A DNA stretch of 64,000 nt from Symsagittifera roscoffensis (GCF_963678635.1 NC_087062.1:59935584-59999583), one strand, 5' to 3'. Shown: positions 11,395 to 24,734, counted from the stretch's first letter. Program-made: numbers and translations. The notes: generated by a model not told the origin, from the letters alone.

Positions 11395-11800
11395 TGTAGT
11401 TGGAGCTTTTCTAGGTCTTACCCGCTGTTTTCAGCTTAAAAAAACGTTTCATGTCCCTCCAACTACAGTTTATGCGCTTTTATATCAAAAAATTTAACTC
11501 GGTTTTATTTAGTTTTTCGTTGAAATCGGTTCAATTTTCTCTCGCTTTACAAGATAAATTGACAGTTTACTACCCAATTTAGGAGAAACAAGTCAAAATT
11601 GACCAATTGATTTTCGAGTTTTCCTGGTTACCTCTATGAAACGTGATCTTTACCGTGTTTTAACGTTTTATTTGAGTTTTAAAGTTTTCTGACTTGTTCA
11701 ACAACTTTTGATCAGTTCGATTTTTTTCGAAACACTTTTTTTTCCTGACTCTTGTTGTTTTCTCAATCGCCACTGTGGGATCAGCCGAACACGTGCTTTC
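11395..11800 (-). repeat. gypsy-3 LTR, truncated by the PLE array
   Basis: It matches the plus-strand LTR copies at 28840-29361 and 30195-30711 in reverse orientation. About 406 of about 520 bp remain. Similarity ends at the ACACGTGCTTTC block (about 11790-11800), where PLE sequence starts. It contains a perfect 12-bp inverted repeat, CTGTAGTTGGAG at 11394-11405 and CTCCAACTACAG at 11457-11468. Confidence 0.65.
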
Positions 11801-13410
11801 CCCCTACCGTTTGCCAACATAGTTGGATTTGCACCCACAACATTCAAGTCTGTAAACCACTTTTGTTTTCAGTTCACTGGAAAAGGGGGATTTCAAAGAG
11901 GGCACACAAAAATTCATTTTCCTCGTCGTGAAAATTATCTGCGAATTGGTGATATCGCTCACTTTTTTTGCTATTGTCTGACTGTGATTCCCCTACATAT
12001 AACCATCAATATTGAAATGGTAATGTTTATCATGGAAGGATTTATAAACCAACTGATTGCTCTGAATGGCAAATTTTAGGATGTTTCCGGATTGGCCCGT
12101 TTCTATCCTTAATCTGAGCAATTATTGATTTTACCCAGATTACGGATTTTCGCACCTTTTGTCAGTTTTATCTGACACAGTATAAAAATTTCCTATCAAG
12201 GCATTTGCATATTTACCAAAACCATCTGTACAAAATGATCAAAGATCACAAAAAGTGTCACAAACATCATTTTTTCAAAATTAAGAAAAATTCAACCAAT
12301 CGTAACTTCAAAAATATTACTCAAATTATTTAACGATTACTATGTAACAATTTTGTTCAATTAGTCACAAATTTCGGAGAGTTTTTACCTTTTTTAGTTA
12401 TAAAATTTCATTTGTCGCCAATTTCATGCTAACATGTAAGTTATTTTAAAAGATTTTTGTTTTAGCCAGAGTTTTATCGATTCTGGATTTCTAGCTTTAG
12501 TGTCAGCTTTCTACTTCTAAGCTGGTCACGTGTGTTAATTGCCGGCTTCTTTTTTTGCTAATATGCAGCGCCTCTACTGTAAGTGACCCAATGTTGCTGG
12601 ACCGTCTTGCCAACATAGATGGGTTTGCACCCACGACATTCAAGTCTGTACACCACTTTTGATTTCAGTTCACTGGAAAAGGAGGATTTAAAAAGGGCAC
12701 ACAAGTTTTCCTTTTCCTCGTCGTGAAATTTATCTGCGCATTGGTGATATCGCGCACTTTTTTTGCCAATATCTGACTCTGATTCCCCCTACACTTAACC
12801 ATCAAGATTGAACTTATTTTTGGAAAAATTTATCATGGAAGGATTTTTAAACCAACTGATTGCTCTGAATGATTTTTTTTAGTATTATGTTCCCGGGTTG
12901 CCCCGTTTCTATCCTTAATCCTTGATTTTATCCAGATTATGGATTTTTGCACCTTCAGTCAGTTTTATCTGACACAGTATAAAACTTTCCTGTCAGGGCT
13001 TTTGCATATTTGTCACAACTATCTGTACAAAATGATCAAAGATCACAAAAAGTGTAATAAAATCATTTTTTCAAAATTTAAAAAAATTCAACCAATCATA
13101 ACTTCAAAAATATTACTCAAATTATTTAACGATTATTATGTAACAATTTTGTTCACTTAGTCACAAATTTCTGAGAGTTTTCACCTTTTTTTGTTTTTAA
13201 TATTTCATTTTGTCGCTAATTTCATGCTAACATTTAAGTTATTTTAAAAGTTTTTTTGTTTTAGCCAGAATTTTTCGATTCTGGATTTCTAGCCTTAGTG
13301 TCAGCTTCCTACTTCTAAGCTGATCACGCGTGTTAATTGCCTGTTTCTTTTTTTGCTAATGTGCAGCGCTTCTAATGTAAGTGACCCAATGTTGCTGGAC
13401 GCCTGGTCAA

Positions 13411-13680
13411 TTATTTTCCAATTAAACTCTGACATACCCTCTCGCTACCACACTGCCTTATATGCTGTCCAGCTGGGGTATCCTCTTTTCGGTGTTCCTC
13501 AATCCTTGTGGTGAGATGTCGGACCGTCTGGCCAACATAGATGGATTTGCATCCGCAACATTCAAGTCTGTACACCACTTTTGATTTCAGTTCACTGAAA
13601 AGGAGGATTTCAAAGAGGGCACACAAGTTTTCATTTTCCTCGTCGTGAAAATTGTCTGCGCATTGGTGATATCGCGCACT
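13411..13680 (-). pseudogene. PLE GIY-YIG fragment, unit 3 (frameshifted)
   Basis: The VVYRLECCGCKSIYVGQT core and HRKEDTPAGQHIRQCG are intact, but a one-base deletion near 13598 shifts the frame just upstream of SELKSK. The intact frame is therefore only 13626-13411. Confidence 0.7.
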
Positions 13681-14331
13681 TTTTTTTGCTATGTCTGACT
13701 GTGATTCCCCCTACATTTAATCACAAGATTGAAATTTTTATTGGAAAACTTTATCATGGAAGAATTTATAAACCAACTGATTGCTCTGAAGGAAAATTTT
13801 TATGATGTTCTCGGGTTGTCCCGTTTCTATCCTTAATCCGAGCAATTATTGATTTTACCCAGATTACGGATTCTCGCACCTTATGTCAGTTTTATCTGAC
13901 ACAATATAAATTTTCCTGTCAAGGCATTTGTATATTTACCAAAACCATCTGTACAAAATGATCAAAGATCACAAAAAGTGTCACAAACATCATTTTTTCA
14001 AAATTTAAAAAAATTCAACCAATCATAACTTCAAAAATATTACTGAAATTTTTTAACAGATATTATGTTACAATTTTGTTCATTTAGTCAGAAATTTTTG
14101 AGAGATTTTACCTTTTTTGTTTTCAAAATTTCATTTTGTCGCCAATTTCATGCTAACATGCAATTTATTTCAAAACTTTTTGTTTTAGCCTGAACTTTTT
14201 GATTCTGAAACTCTAGCATTAGGGTCAGCTCCCTACTTCTAAGCTCGTCACCCATGTCAATTGCCGGTTTCTTTTGCTATTGTGCAGCGCCTCTAATGAA
14301 AGTAACTTAATGTTGCTGGACGCCTGGTCAA

Positions 14332-14601
14332 TTATTTTCCAATTAAACTCTGACATACCCTCTCGCTACCACACTGCCTTATATGCTGTCCAGCTGGGGT
14401 ATCCTCTTTTCGGTTTTCCTCAATCCTTGTGGTGAGATGTTGGACCGTCTGGCCAACATAGATGGATTTGCATCCGCAACATTCAAGTCTGTACACCACT
14501 TTTGATTTCAGTTCACTGGAAAAGGAGGATTTCAAAGAGGGCACACAAGTTTTCATTTTCCTCGTCGTGAAAATTGTCTGCGCATTGGTGATATCGCGCA
14601 C
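14332..14601 (-). pseudogene. PLE GIY-YIG fragment, unit 4
   Basis: This is an 89-codon open frame starting at GTG in mid-protein. It keeps the CCGC zinc-ligand region. Two substitutions differ from the array consensus: VQHL for VRHL, and EEN for EEH, which removes a conserved histidine. Confidence 0.75.
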
Positions 14602-15253
14602 TTTTTTTTGCTATGTCTGACTGTGATTCCCCCTACATTTAATCACAAGATTGAAATTGTTATTGGAAAACTTTATCATGGAAGAATTTATAAACCAACT
14701 GATTGCTCTGAAGGAAAATTTTTATGATGTTCTCGGGTTGTCCCGTTTCTATCCTTAATCCGAGCAATTATTGATTTTACCCAGATTACGGATTCTCGCA
14801 CCTAATATCAGTTTTATCTGACACACTATAAATTTTCCTGTCAAGGCATTTGTATATTTACCAAAACCATCTGTACAAAATGATCAAAGATCACAAAAAG
14901 TGTCACAAACATCATTTTTTCAAAATTTAAAAAAATTCAACCAATCATAACTACAAAAATATTACTGAAATTTTTTAACAGTTATTATGTTACAATTTTG
15001 TTCATTTATTCAGAAATTTCTGAGAGATTTTACCTTTTTTGTTTTCAAAATATCATTTTGTCGCTAATTCCATGCTAACATGCAATTTATTTCAAAACTT
15101 TTTGTTTTAGCCTGAACTTTTTGATTCTGAAACTCTAGCATTAGGGTCAGCTCCCTACTTCTAAGCTCGTCACCCATGTCAATTGCCGGTTTCTTTTGCT
15201 AATGTGCAGCGCCTCTAATGAAAGTAACTTAATGTTGCTGGACGCCTGGTCAA

Positions 15254-15523
15254 TTATTTTCCAATTAAACTCTGACATACCCTCTCGCTACCACACTGCC
15301 TTATATGCTGTCCAGCTGGGGTATCCTCTTTTCGGTGTTCCTCAATCCTTGCGGTGAGATGTCGGACCGTCTGGCCAACATAGATGGATTTGCATCCACA
15401 AAATTCAAGTCTGTACACCACTTTTGATTTCAGTTCACTGGAAAAGGAGGATTTCAAAGAGGGCACACAAGTTTTCATTTTCCTCGTCGTGAAAATTGTC
15501 TGCGCATTGGTGATATCGCGCAC
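15254..15523 (-). pseudogene. PLE GIY-YIG fragment, unit 5
   Basis: An 89-codon open frame. It is the first unit of the homogenised block, in which the first cysteine of the CxxC pair is phenylalanine (LEFCGC) and TTR reads TAR. Confidence 0.75.
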
Positions 15524-16175
15524 TTTTTTTTGCTATGTCTGACTGTGATTCCCCCTACACTTAATCACAAGATTGAAATTGTTATTGGAAAACTCTATCA
15601 TGGAAGGATTTATAAACCAACTGATTGCTCTGAAGGAAAATTTTTATGATGTTCTCGGGTTGCCCCGTTTCTATCCTTAATCCGAGCAATTATTGATTTT
15701 ACCCAGATTACGGATTCTCGCACCTAATGTCAGCTTTATCTGACACAATATAAATTTTCCTGTCAAGGCATTTGTATATTTACCAAAACCATCTGTACAA
15801 AATGATCAAAGATCACAAAAAGTGTCACAAACATCATTTTTTCAAAATTTAAAAAAATTCAACCAATCATAACTTCAAAAATATTACTGAAATTTTTTAA
15901 CAGTTATTATGTTACAATTTTGTTAATTTATTCAGAAATTTCTGAGATATTTTACCTTTTTTGTTTTCAAAATATCATTTTGTCGGTAATTTCATGCTAA
16001 CATGCAATTTATTTCAAAACTTTTTGTTTTAGCGTGAATTTTTCAATTCTGAAACTCTAGCATTAGGGTCAGCTCCCTACTTCTAAGCTCGTCACCCATG
16101 TCAATTGCCAATTTCTTTTGCTAATGTGCAGCGCCTCTATTGAAAGTAACTTAATGTTGCTGGACGCCTGGTCAA

Positions 16176-16445
16176 TTATTTTCCAATTAAACTCTGACAT
16201 ACCCTCTCGCTACCACACTGCCTTATATGCTGTCCAGCTGGGGTATCCTCTTTTCGGTGTTCCTCAATCCTTGCGGTGAGATGTCGGACCGTCTGGCCAA
16301 CATAGATGGATTTGCATCCACAAAATTCAAGTCTGTACACCACTTTTGATTTCAGTTCACTGGAAAAGGAGGATTTCAAAGAGGGCACACAAGTTTTCAT
16401 TTTCCTCGTCGTGAAAATTATCTGCGCATTGGTGATATCGCGCAC
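16176..16445 (-). pseudogene. PLE GIY-YIG fragment, unit 6
   Basis: Same as unit 5 (LEFCGC), with a private T-to-I change in NAQII. Confidence 0.75.
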
Positions 16446-17097
16446 TTTTTTTTGCTATGTCTGACTGTGATTCCCCCTACACTTAATCACAAGATTGAAA
16501 TTGTTATTAGAAAACTCTATCATGGAAGGATTTATAAACCAACTGATTGCTCTGAAGGAAAATTTTTATGATGTTCTCGGGTTGCCCCGTTTCTATCCTT
16601 AATCCGAGCAATTATTGATTTTACCCAGATTACGGATTCTCGCACCTAATGTCAGCTTTATCTGACACAATATAAATTTTCCTGTCAAGGCATTTGTATA
16701 TTTACCAAAACCATCTGTACAAAATGATCAAAGATCACAAAAAGTGTCACAAACATCATTTTTTCAAAATTTAAAAAAATTCAACCAATCATAACTTCAA
16801 AAATATTACTGAAATTTTTTAACAGTTATTATGTTACAATTTTGTTAATTTATTCGGAAATTTCTGAGATATTTTACCTTTTTTGTTTTCAAAATATCAT
16901 TTTGTCGGTAATTTCATGCTAACATGCAATTTATTTCAAAACTTTTTGTTTTAGCGTGAATTTTTCAATTCTGAAACTCTAGCATTAGGGTCAGCTCCCT
17001 ACTTCTAAGCTCGTCACCCATGTCAATTGCCAATTTCTTTTGCTAATGTGCAGCGCCTCTATTGAAAGTAACTTAATGTTGCTGGACGCCTGGTCAA

Positions 17098-17367
17098 TTA
17101 TTTTCCAATTAAACTCTGACATACCCTCTCGCTACCACACTGCCTTATATGCTGTCCAGCTGGGGTATCCTCTTTTCGGTGTTCCTCAATCCTTGCGGTG
17201 AGATGTCGGACCGTCTGGCCAACATAGATGGATTTGCATCCACAAAATTCAAGTCTGTACACCACTTTTGATTTCAGTTCACTGGAAAAGGAGGATTTCA
17301 AAGAGGGCACACAAGTTTTCATATTCCTCGTCGTGAAAATTGTCTGCGCATTGGTGATATCGCGCAC
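17098..17367 (-). pseudogene. PLE GIY-YIG fragment, unit 7
   Basis: LEFCGC type, with a private K-to-N change in TTRNMK. Confidence 0.75.
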
Positions 17368-18019
17368 TTTTTTTTGCTATGTCTGACTGTGATTCCCCCT
17401 ACACTTAATCACAAGATTGAAATTGTTATTGGAAAACTCTATCATGGAAGGATTTATAAACCAACTGATTGCTCTGAAGGAAAATTTTTATGATGTTCTC
17501 GGGTTGCCCCGTTTCTATCCTTAACCCGAGCAATTATTGATTTTACCCAGATTACGGATTCTCGCACCTAATGTCAGCTTTATCTGACACAATATAAATT
17601 TTCCTGTCAAGGCATTTGTATATTTACCAAAACCATCTGTACAAAATGATCAAAGATCACAAAAAGTGTCACAAACATCATTTTTTCAAAATTTAAAAAA
17701 ATTCAACCAATCATAACTTCAAAAATATTACTGAAATTTTTTAACAGTTATTATGTTACAATTTTGTTAATTTATTCAGAAATTTCAGAGATATTTTACC
17801 TTTTTTGTTTTCAAAATATCATTTTGTCGGTAATTTCATGCTAACATGCAATTTATTTCAAAACTTTTTGTTTTAGCGTGAATTTTTCAATTCTGAAACT
17901 CTAGCATTAGGGTCAGCTCCCTACTTCTAAGCTCGTCACCCATGTCAATTGCCAATTTCTTTTGCTAATGTGCAGCGCCTCTATTGAAAGTAACTTAATG
18001 TTGCTGGACGCCTGGTCAA

Positions 18020-18289
18020 TTATTTTCCAATTAAACTCTGACATACCCTCTCGCTACCACACTGCCTTATATGCTGTCCAGCTGGGGTATCCTCTTTTCG
18101 GTGTTCCTCAATCCTTGCGGTGAGATGTCGGACCGTCTGGCCAACATAGATGGATTTGCATCCACAAAATTCAAGTCTGTACACCACTTTTGATTTCAGT
18201 TCACTGGAAAAGGAGGATTTCAAAGAGGGCACACAAGTTTTCATTTTCCTCGTCGTGAAAATTGTCTGCGCATTGGTGATATCGCGCAC
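18020..18289 (-). pseudogene. PLE GIY-YIG fragment, unit 8
   Basis: LEFCGC consensus unit. Its tail (18700-18900) resembles that following unit 4 (CTAATTCCATGC) rather than its neighbours, which suggests a shuffled or multi-unit amplification. Confidence 0.75.
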
Positions 18290-18941
18290 TTTTTTTTGCT
18301 ATGTCTGACTGTGATTCCCCCTACACTTAATCACAAGATTGAAATTGTTATTGGAAAACTCTATCATGGAAGGATTTATAAACCAACTGATTGCTCTGAA
18401 GGAAAATTTTTATGATGTTCTCGGGTTGCCCCGTTTCTATCCTTAATCCGAGCAATTATTGATTTTACCCAGATTACGGATTCTCGCACCTAATGTCAGC
18501 TTTATCTGACACAATATAAATTTTCCTGTCAAGGCATTTGTATATTTACCAAAACCATCTGTACAAAATGATCAAAGATCACAAAAAGTGTCACAAACAT
18601 CATTTTTTCAAAATTTAAAAAAATTCAACCAATCATAACTTCAAAAATATTACTGAAATTTTTTAACAGTTATTATGTTACAATTTTGTTCATTTATTCA
18701 GAAATTTCTGAGAGATTTTACCTTTTTTGTTTTCAAAATATCATTTTGTCGCTAATTCCATGCTAACATGCAATTTATTTCAAAACTTTTTGTTTTAGCC
18801 TGAACTTTTTGATTCTGAAACTCTAGCATTAGGGTCAGCTTCCTACTTCTAAGCTCGTCACCCATGTCAATTGCCGGTTTCTTTTGCTAATGTGCAGCGC
18901 CTCTAATGAAAGTAACTTAATGTTGCTGGACGCCTGGTCAA

Positions 18942-19211
18942 TTATTTTCCAATTAAACTCTGACATACCCTCTCGCTACCACACTGCCTTATATGCTGTC
19001 CAGCTGGGGTATCCTCTTTTCGGTGTTCCTCAATCCTTGCGGTGAGATGTCGGACCGTCTGGCCAACATAGATGGATTTGCATCCACAAAATTCAAGTCT
19101 GTACACCACTTTTGATTTCAGTTCACTGGAAAAGGAGGATTTCAAAGAGGGCACACAAGTTTTCATTTTCCTCGTCGTGAAAATTGTCTGCGCATTGGTG
19201 ATATCGCGCAC
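18942..19211 (-). pseudogene. PLE GIY-YIG fragment, unit 9
   Basis: LEFCGC consensus unit; the translation is identical to units 8, 10 and 11. Confidence 0.75.
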
Positions 19212-19863
19212 TTTTTTTTGCTATGTCTGACTGTGATTCCCCCTACACTTAATCACAAGATTGAAATTGTTATTGGAAAACTCTATCATGGAAGGATTTA
19301 TAAACCAACTGATTGCTCTGAAGGAAAATTTTTATGATGTTCTCGGGTTGCCCCGTTTCTATCCTTAATCCGAGCAATTATTGATTTTACCCAGATTACG
19401 GATTCTCGCACCTAATGTCAGCTTTATCTGACACAATATAAATTTTCCTGTCAAGGCATTTGTATATTTACCAAAACCATCTGTACAAAATGATCAAAGA
19501 TCACAAAAAGTGTCACAAACATCATTTTTTCAAAATTTAAAAAAATTCAACCAATCATAACTTCAAAAATATTACTGAAATTTTTTAACAGTTATTATGT
19601 TACAATTTTGTTAATTTATTCAGAAATTTCTGAGATATTTTACCTTTTTTGTTTTCAAAATATCATTTTGTCGGTAATTTCATGCTAACATGCAATTTAT
19701 TTCAAAACTTTTTGTTTTAGCGTGAATTTTTCAATTCTGAAACTCTAGCATTAGGGTCAGCTCCCTACTTTTAAGCTCGTCACCCATGTCAATTGCCAAT
19801 TTCTTTTGCTAATGTGCAGCGCCTCTATTGAAAGTAACTTAATGTTGCTGGACGCCTGGTCAA

Positions 19864-20133
19864 TTATTTTCCAATTAAACTCTGACATACCCTCTCGCTA
19901 CCACACTGCCTTATATGCTGTCCAGCTGGGGTATCCTCTTTTCGGTGTTCCTCAATCCTTGCGGTGAGATGTCGGACCGTCTGGCCAACATAGATGGATT
20001 TGCATCCACAAAATTCAAGTCTGTACACCACTTTTGATTTCAGTTCACTGGAAAAGGAGGATTTCAAAGAGGGCACACAAGTTTTCATTTTCCTCGTCGT
20101 GAAAATTGTCTGCGCATTGGTGATATCGCGCAC
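19864..20133 (-). pseudogene. PLE GIY-YIG fragment, unit 10
   Basis: LEFCGC consensus unit; the translation is identical to units 8, 9 and 11. Confidence 0.75.
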
Positions 20134-20785
20134 TTTTTTTTGCTATGTCTGACTGTGATTCCCCCTACACTTAATCACAAGATTGAAATTGTTATTGGAA
20201 AACTCTATCATGGAAGGATTTATAAACCAACTGATTGCTCTGAAGGAAAATTTTTATGATGTTCTCGGGTTGCCCCGTTTCTATCCTTAATCCGAGCAAT
20301 TATTGATTTTACCCAGATTACGGATTCTCGCACCTAATGTCAGCTTTATCTGACACAATATAAATTTTCCTGTCAAGGCATTTGTATATTTACCAAAACC
20401 ATCTGTACAAAATGATCAAAGATCACAAAAAGTGTCACAAACATCATTTTTTCAAAATTTAAAAAAATTCAACCAATCATAACTTCAAAAATATTACTGA
20501 AATTTTTTAACAGTTATTATGTTACAATTTTGTTAATTTATTCAGAAATTTCTGAGATATTTTACCTTTTTTGTTTTCAAAATATCATTTTGTCGGTAAT
20601 TTCATGCTAACATGCAATTTATTTCAAAACTTTTTGTTTTAGCGTGAATTTTTCAATTCTGAAACTCTAGCATTAGGGTCAGCTCCCTACTTCTAAGCTC
20701 GTCACCCATGTCAATTGCCAATTTCTTTTGCTAATGTGCAGCGCCTCTATTGAAAGTAACTTAATGTTGCTGGACGCCTGGTCAA

Positions 20786-21055
20786 TTATTTTCCAATTAA
20801 ACTCTGACATACCCTCTCGCTACCACACTGCCTTATATGCTGTCCAGCTGGGGTATCCTCTTTTCGGTGTTCCTCAATCCTTGCGGTGAGATGTCGGACC
20901 GTCTGGCCAACATAGATGGATTTGCATCCACAAAATTCAAGTCTGTACACCACTTTTGATTTCAGTTCACTGGAAAAGGAGGATTTCAAAGAGGGCACAC
21001 AAGTTTTCATTTTCCTCGTCGTGAAAATTGTCTGCGCATTGGTGATATCGCGCAC
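20786..21055 (-). pseudogene. PLE GIY-YIG fragment, unit 11
   Basis: LEFCGC consensus unit, the last of the seven units that carry the cysteine-to-phenylalanine change. Confidence 0.75.
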
Positions 21056-21707
21056 TTTTTTTTGCTATGTCTGACTGTGATTCCCCCTACACTTAATCAC
21101 AAGATTGAAATTGTTATTGGAAAACTCTATCATGGAAGGATTTATAAACCAACTGATTGCTCTGAAGGAAAATTTTTATGATGTTCTCGGGTTGCCCCGT
21201 TTCTATCCTTAATCCGAGCAATTATTGATTTTACCCAGATTACGGATTCTCGCACCTAATGTCAGCTTTATCTGACACAATATAAATTTTCCTGTCAAGG
21301 CATTTGTATATTTACCAAAACCATCTGTACAAAATGATCAAAGATCACAAAAAGTGTCACAAACATCATTTTTTCAAAATTTAAAAAAATTCAACCAATC
21401 ATAACTTCAAAAATATTACTGAAATTTTTTAACAGTTATTATGTTACAATTTTGTTAATTTATTCAGAAATTTCTGAGATATTTTACCTTTTTTGTTTTC
21501 AAAATATCATTTTGTCGGTAATTTCATGCTAACATGCAATTTATTTCAAAACTTTTTGTTTTAGCGTGAATTTTTCAATTCTGAAACTCTAGCATTAGGG
21601 TCAGCTCCCTACTTCTAAGCTCGTCACCCATGTCAATTGCCGATTTCTTTTGCTAATGTGCAGCGCCTCTGTTGAAATTAACTTAATGTTGCTGGACGCC
21701 TGGTCAA

Positions 21708-21977
21708 TTATTTTCCAATTAAACTCTGACATACCCTCTCGCTACCACACTGCCTTATATGCTGTCCAGCTGGGGTATCCTCTTTTCGGTGTTCCTCAAT
21801 CCTTGTGGTGAGATGTCGGACCGTCTGGCCAACATAGATGGATTTGCATCCACAACATTCAAGTCTGTACACCACTTTTGATTTCAGTTCACTGGAAAAG
21901 GAGGATTTCAAAGAGGGCACACAAGTTTTCATTTTCCTCGTCGTGAAAATTGTCTGCGCATTGGTGATATCGCGCAC
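21708..21977 (-). pseudogene. PLE GIY-YIG fragment, unit 12
   Basis: An 89-codon open frame that keeps both cysteines (LECCGC) and TTRIEEH, like the outer units 3 and 4. Confidence 0.75.
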
Positions 21978-22631
21978 TTTTTTTTGCTAATGTCTGACTG
22001 TGATTCCCCCTACATTTAATCATCAAGATTGAAATTGTTATTGGAAAACTTTATCATGGAAGGATTTATAAACCAACTGATTGCTCTGAAGGAAAATTTT
22101 TATGATGTTCTCGGGTTGCCCCGTTTCTATCCTTAATCCGAGCAATTATTGATTTTACCCGGATTACGGATTCTCGCACCTAATGTCAGTTTTATCTGAC
22201 ACAAAATAAATTTTCCTGTCTAGGCATTTGTATATTTACCAAAACCATCTGTACAAAATGATCAAAGATCACAAAAAGTGTCACAAACATCATTTTTTCA
22301 AAATTTAAAAAAATTCAACCAATCATAACTTCAAAAATATTACTGAAATTTTTTAACAGTTATTATGTTACAATTTTGTTAATTTATTCAGAAATTTCTG
22401 AGATATTTTACCTTTTTTGTTTTCAAAATATCATTTTGTCGGTAATTTCATGCTAACATGCAATTTATTTCAAAACTTTTTGTTTTAGCGTGAATTTTTC
22501 AATTCTGAAACTCTAGCATTAGGGTCAGCTCCCTACTTCTAAGCTCGTCACCCATGTCAATTGCCGGTTTCTTTTGCTAATGTGCAGCGCCTCTAATGAA
22601 GGTAACTTAATGTTAGTGGACGCCTGGTCAA

Positions 22632-22901
22632 TTATTTTCCAATTAAACTCTGACATACCCTCTCGCTACCACACTGCCTTATATGCTGTCCAGCTGGGGT
22701 ATCCTCTTTTCGGTGTTCCTCAATCCTTGTGGTGAGATGTCGGACCGTCTGGCCAACATAGATGGATTTGCATCCACAACATTCAAGTCTCTACACCACT
22801 TTTGATTTCAGTTCACTGGAAAAGGAGGATTTCAAAGAGGGCACACAAGTTTTCATTTTCCTCGTCGTGAAAATTGTCTGCGCATTGGTGATATCGCGCA
22901 C
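22632..22901 (-). pseudogene. PLE GIY-YIG fragment, unit 13 (nonsense in GIY motif)
   Basis: Same domain, but the tyrosine codon of the VVY (GIY-equivalent) motif is TAG (plus-strand CTA at 22791-22793), so the frame is closed. Confidence 0.7.
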
Positions 22902-23553
22902 TTTTTTTTGCTATGTCTGACTGTGATTCCCCCTACACTTAATCACAAGATTGAAATTGTTATTAGAAAACTCTATCATGGAAGGATTTATAAACCAACT
23001 GATTGCTCTGAAGGAAAATTTTTATGATGTTCTCGGGTTGCCCCGTTTCTATCCTTAATCCGAGCAATTATTGATTTTACCCGGATTACGGATTCTCGCA
23101 CCTAATGTCAGTTTTATCTGACACAAAATAAATTTTCCTGTCTAGGCATTTGTATATTTACCAAAACCATCTGTACAAAATGATCAAAGATCACAAAAAG
23201 TGTCACAAACATCATTTTTTCAAAATTTAAAAAAATTCAACCAATCATAACTTCAAAAATATTACTGAAATTTTTTAACAGTTATTATGTTACAATTTTG
23301 TTAATTTATTCAGAAATTTCTGAGATATTTTACCTTTTTTGTTTTCAAAATATCATTTTGTCGGTAATTTCATGCTAACATGCAATTTATTTCAAAACTT
23401 TTTGTTTTAGCGTGAATTTTTCAATTCTGAAACTCTAGCATTAGGGTCAGCTCCCTACTTCTAAGCTCGTCACCCATGTCAATTGCCGGTTTCTTTTGCT
23501 AATGTGCAGCGCCTCTAATGAAGGTAACTTAATGTTAGTGGACGCCTGGTCAA

Positions 23554-23825
23554 TTATTTTCCAATTAAACTCTGACATACCCTCTCGCTACCACACTGCC
23601 TTATATGCTGTCCAGCTGGGGTATCCTCTTTTCGGTGTTCCTCAATCCTTGTGGTGAGATGTCGGACCGTCTGGCCAACATAGATGGATTTGCATCCACA
23701 ACATTCAAGTCTCTACACCACTTTTGATTTCAGTTCACTGGAAAAGGAGGATTTCAAAGAGGGCACACAAGTTTTCATTTTCCTCGTCGTGAAAATTGTC
23801 TGCGCATTGGTGATATCGCGCACTT
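23554..23825 (-). pseudogene. PLE GIY-YIG fragment, unit 14 (nonsense in GIY motif)
   Basis: It carries the same TAG in the VVY motif as unit 13 (plus-strand CTA at 23713-23715). This shows that units 13 and 14 arose by duplication of an already inactive unit. Confidence 0.7.
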
Positions 23826-24734
23826 TTTTTTTGCTAATGTCTGAAAGTGATTCCCCCTACATTTAATCATCAAGATTGAAATTGTTATTGGAAAACTTTA
23901 TCATGGAAGGATTTATAAACCAACTGATTGCTCTGAATGAAAATTTTTATGATCTTCCCGGGTTGCCCCGTTTCTATACTTAATCCGAGCAATTATTGAT
24001 TTTAGCCAGATTACGGATTCTTGCACCTTTTGTCCTTTTTATCTGACTCAGTATAAATTTTTCAGGAACCGGCACAAACATTACAGGAACTTATTATTGA
24101 AAAAGTTTATCATGGAAAGACTTATAAGCCAACTGATTGCTCTGAATGAACATTTTTATGATGTTCCCGGGTTGCCCCGTTTTTATCCTTAATCCGAGAA
24201 GTTATTAATTTTACCCAGATTACGCATTTTTGCACCTTTTGTCAGTTTTATCTGTTACAGTATTAAACTTTCCTGTCAAGGCATTTGCATATATACCAAA
24301 ACAATTTGTACAAAATGATCAAAGACCACAAAAAGTGTCATAAACATCGATTTTACAAAATTCAGAAAAATTCAACCAATCTTAACTTCACAAATTTTAC
24401 TAAAATTATCTAACAACTTTTATGTAACAATTTTATTCATTTAGTCTCAATTGTTGAGAGTTTTTACCTGCATTGTTTTTAAAATTTCATTTTGTCGCTA
24501 ATTTCATGCTAACATGTAAGTTATTTCAAAGTTTTTTTGTTTTAGCCAGAATTTTTCGATTCTGGAACTCTAGCCTTAGTATCAGCTCCCTACTTCTAAG
24601 CTCGTCACGAAAGTTAATTGCCGGTTTTTTTGCTAATGTGCAGCGCCTCTAATATAAGTAACTTAATAATGCTAGACGCCTGGTCAATTATCTTCCAATT
24701 AAACTCCGACTTACCCTCTCCCTACCACAATGCC

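Noticed and set aside
15600-15720. Hammerhead ribozyme in the PLE tail
   Set aside because: A GAAA next to a GC-rich hairpin is present, but I found no CUGANGA core at the right place. Kept only as a structured-RNA finding.
14332-21977. A cluster of small functional GIY-YIG genes
   Set aside because: Frames begin with GTG in mid-domain without an independent start and lack RT; several have lost conserved residues or carry stops.
23684-23866. Plus-strand frames inside the PLE array (also 24618-24993)
   Set aside because: Antisense shadows of the GIY-YIG fragment.
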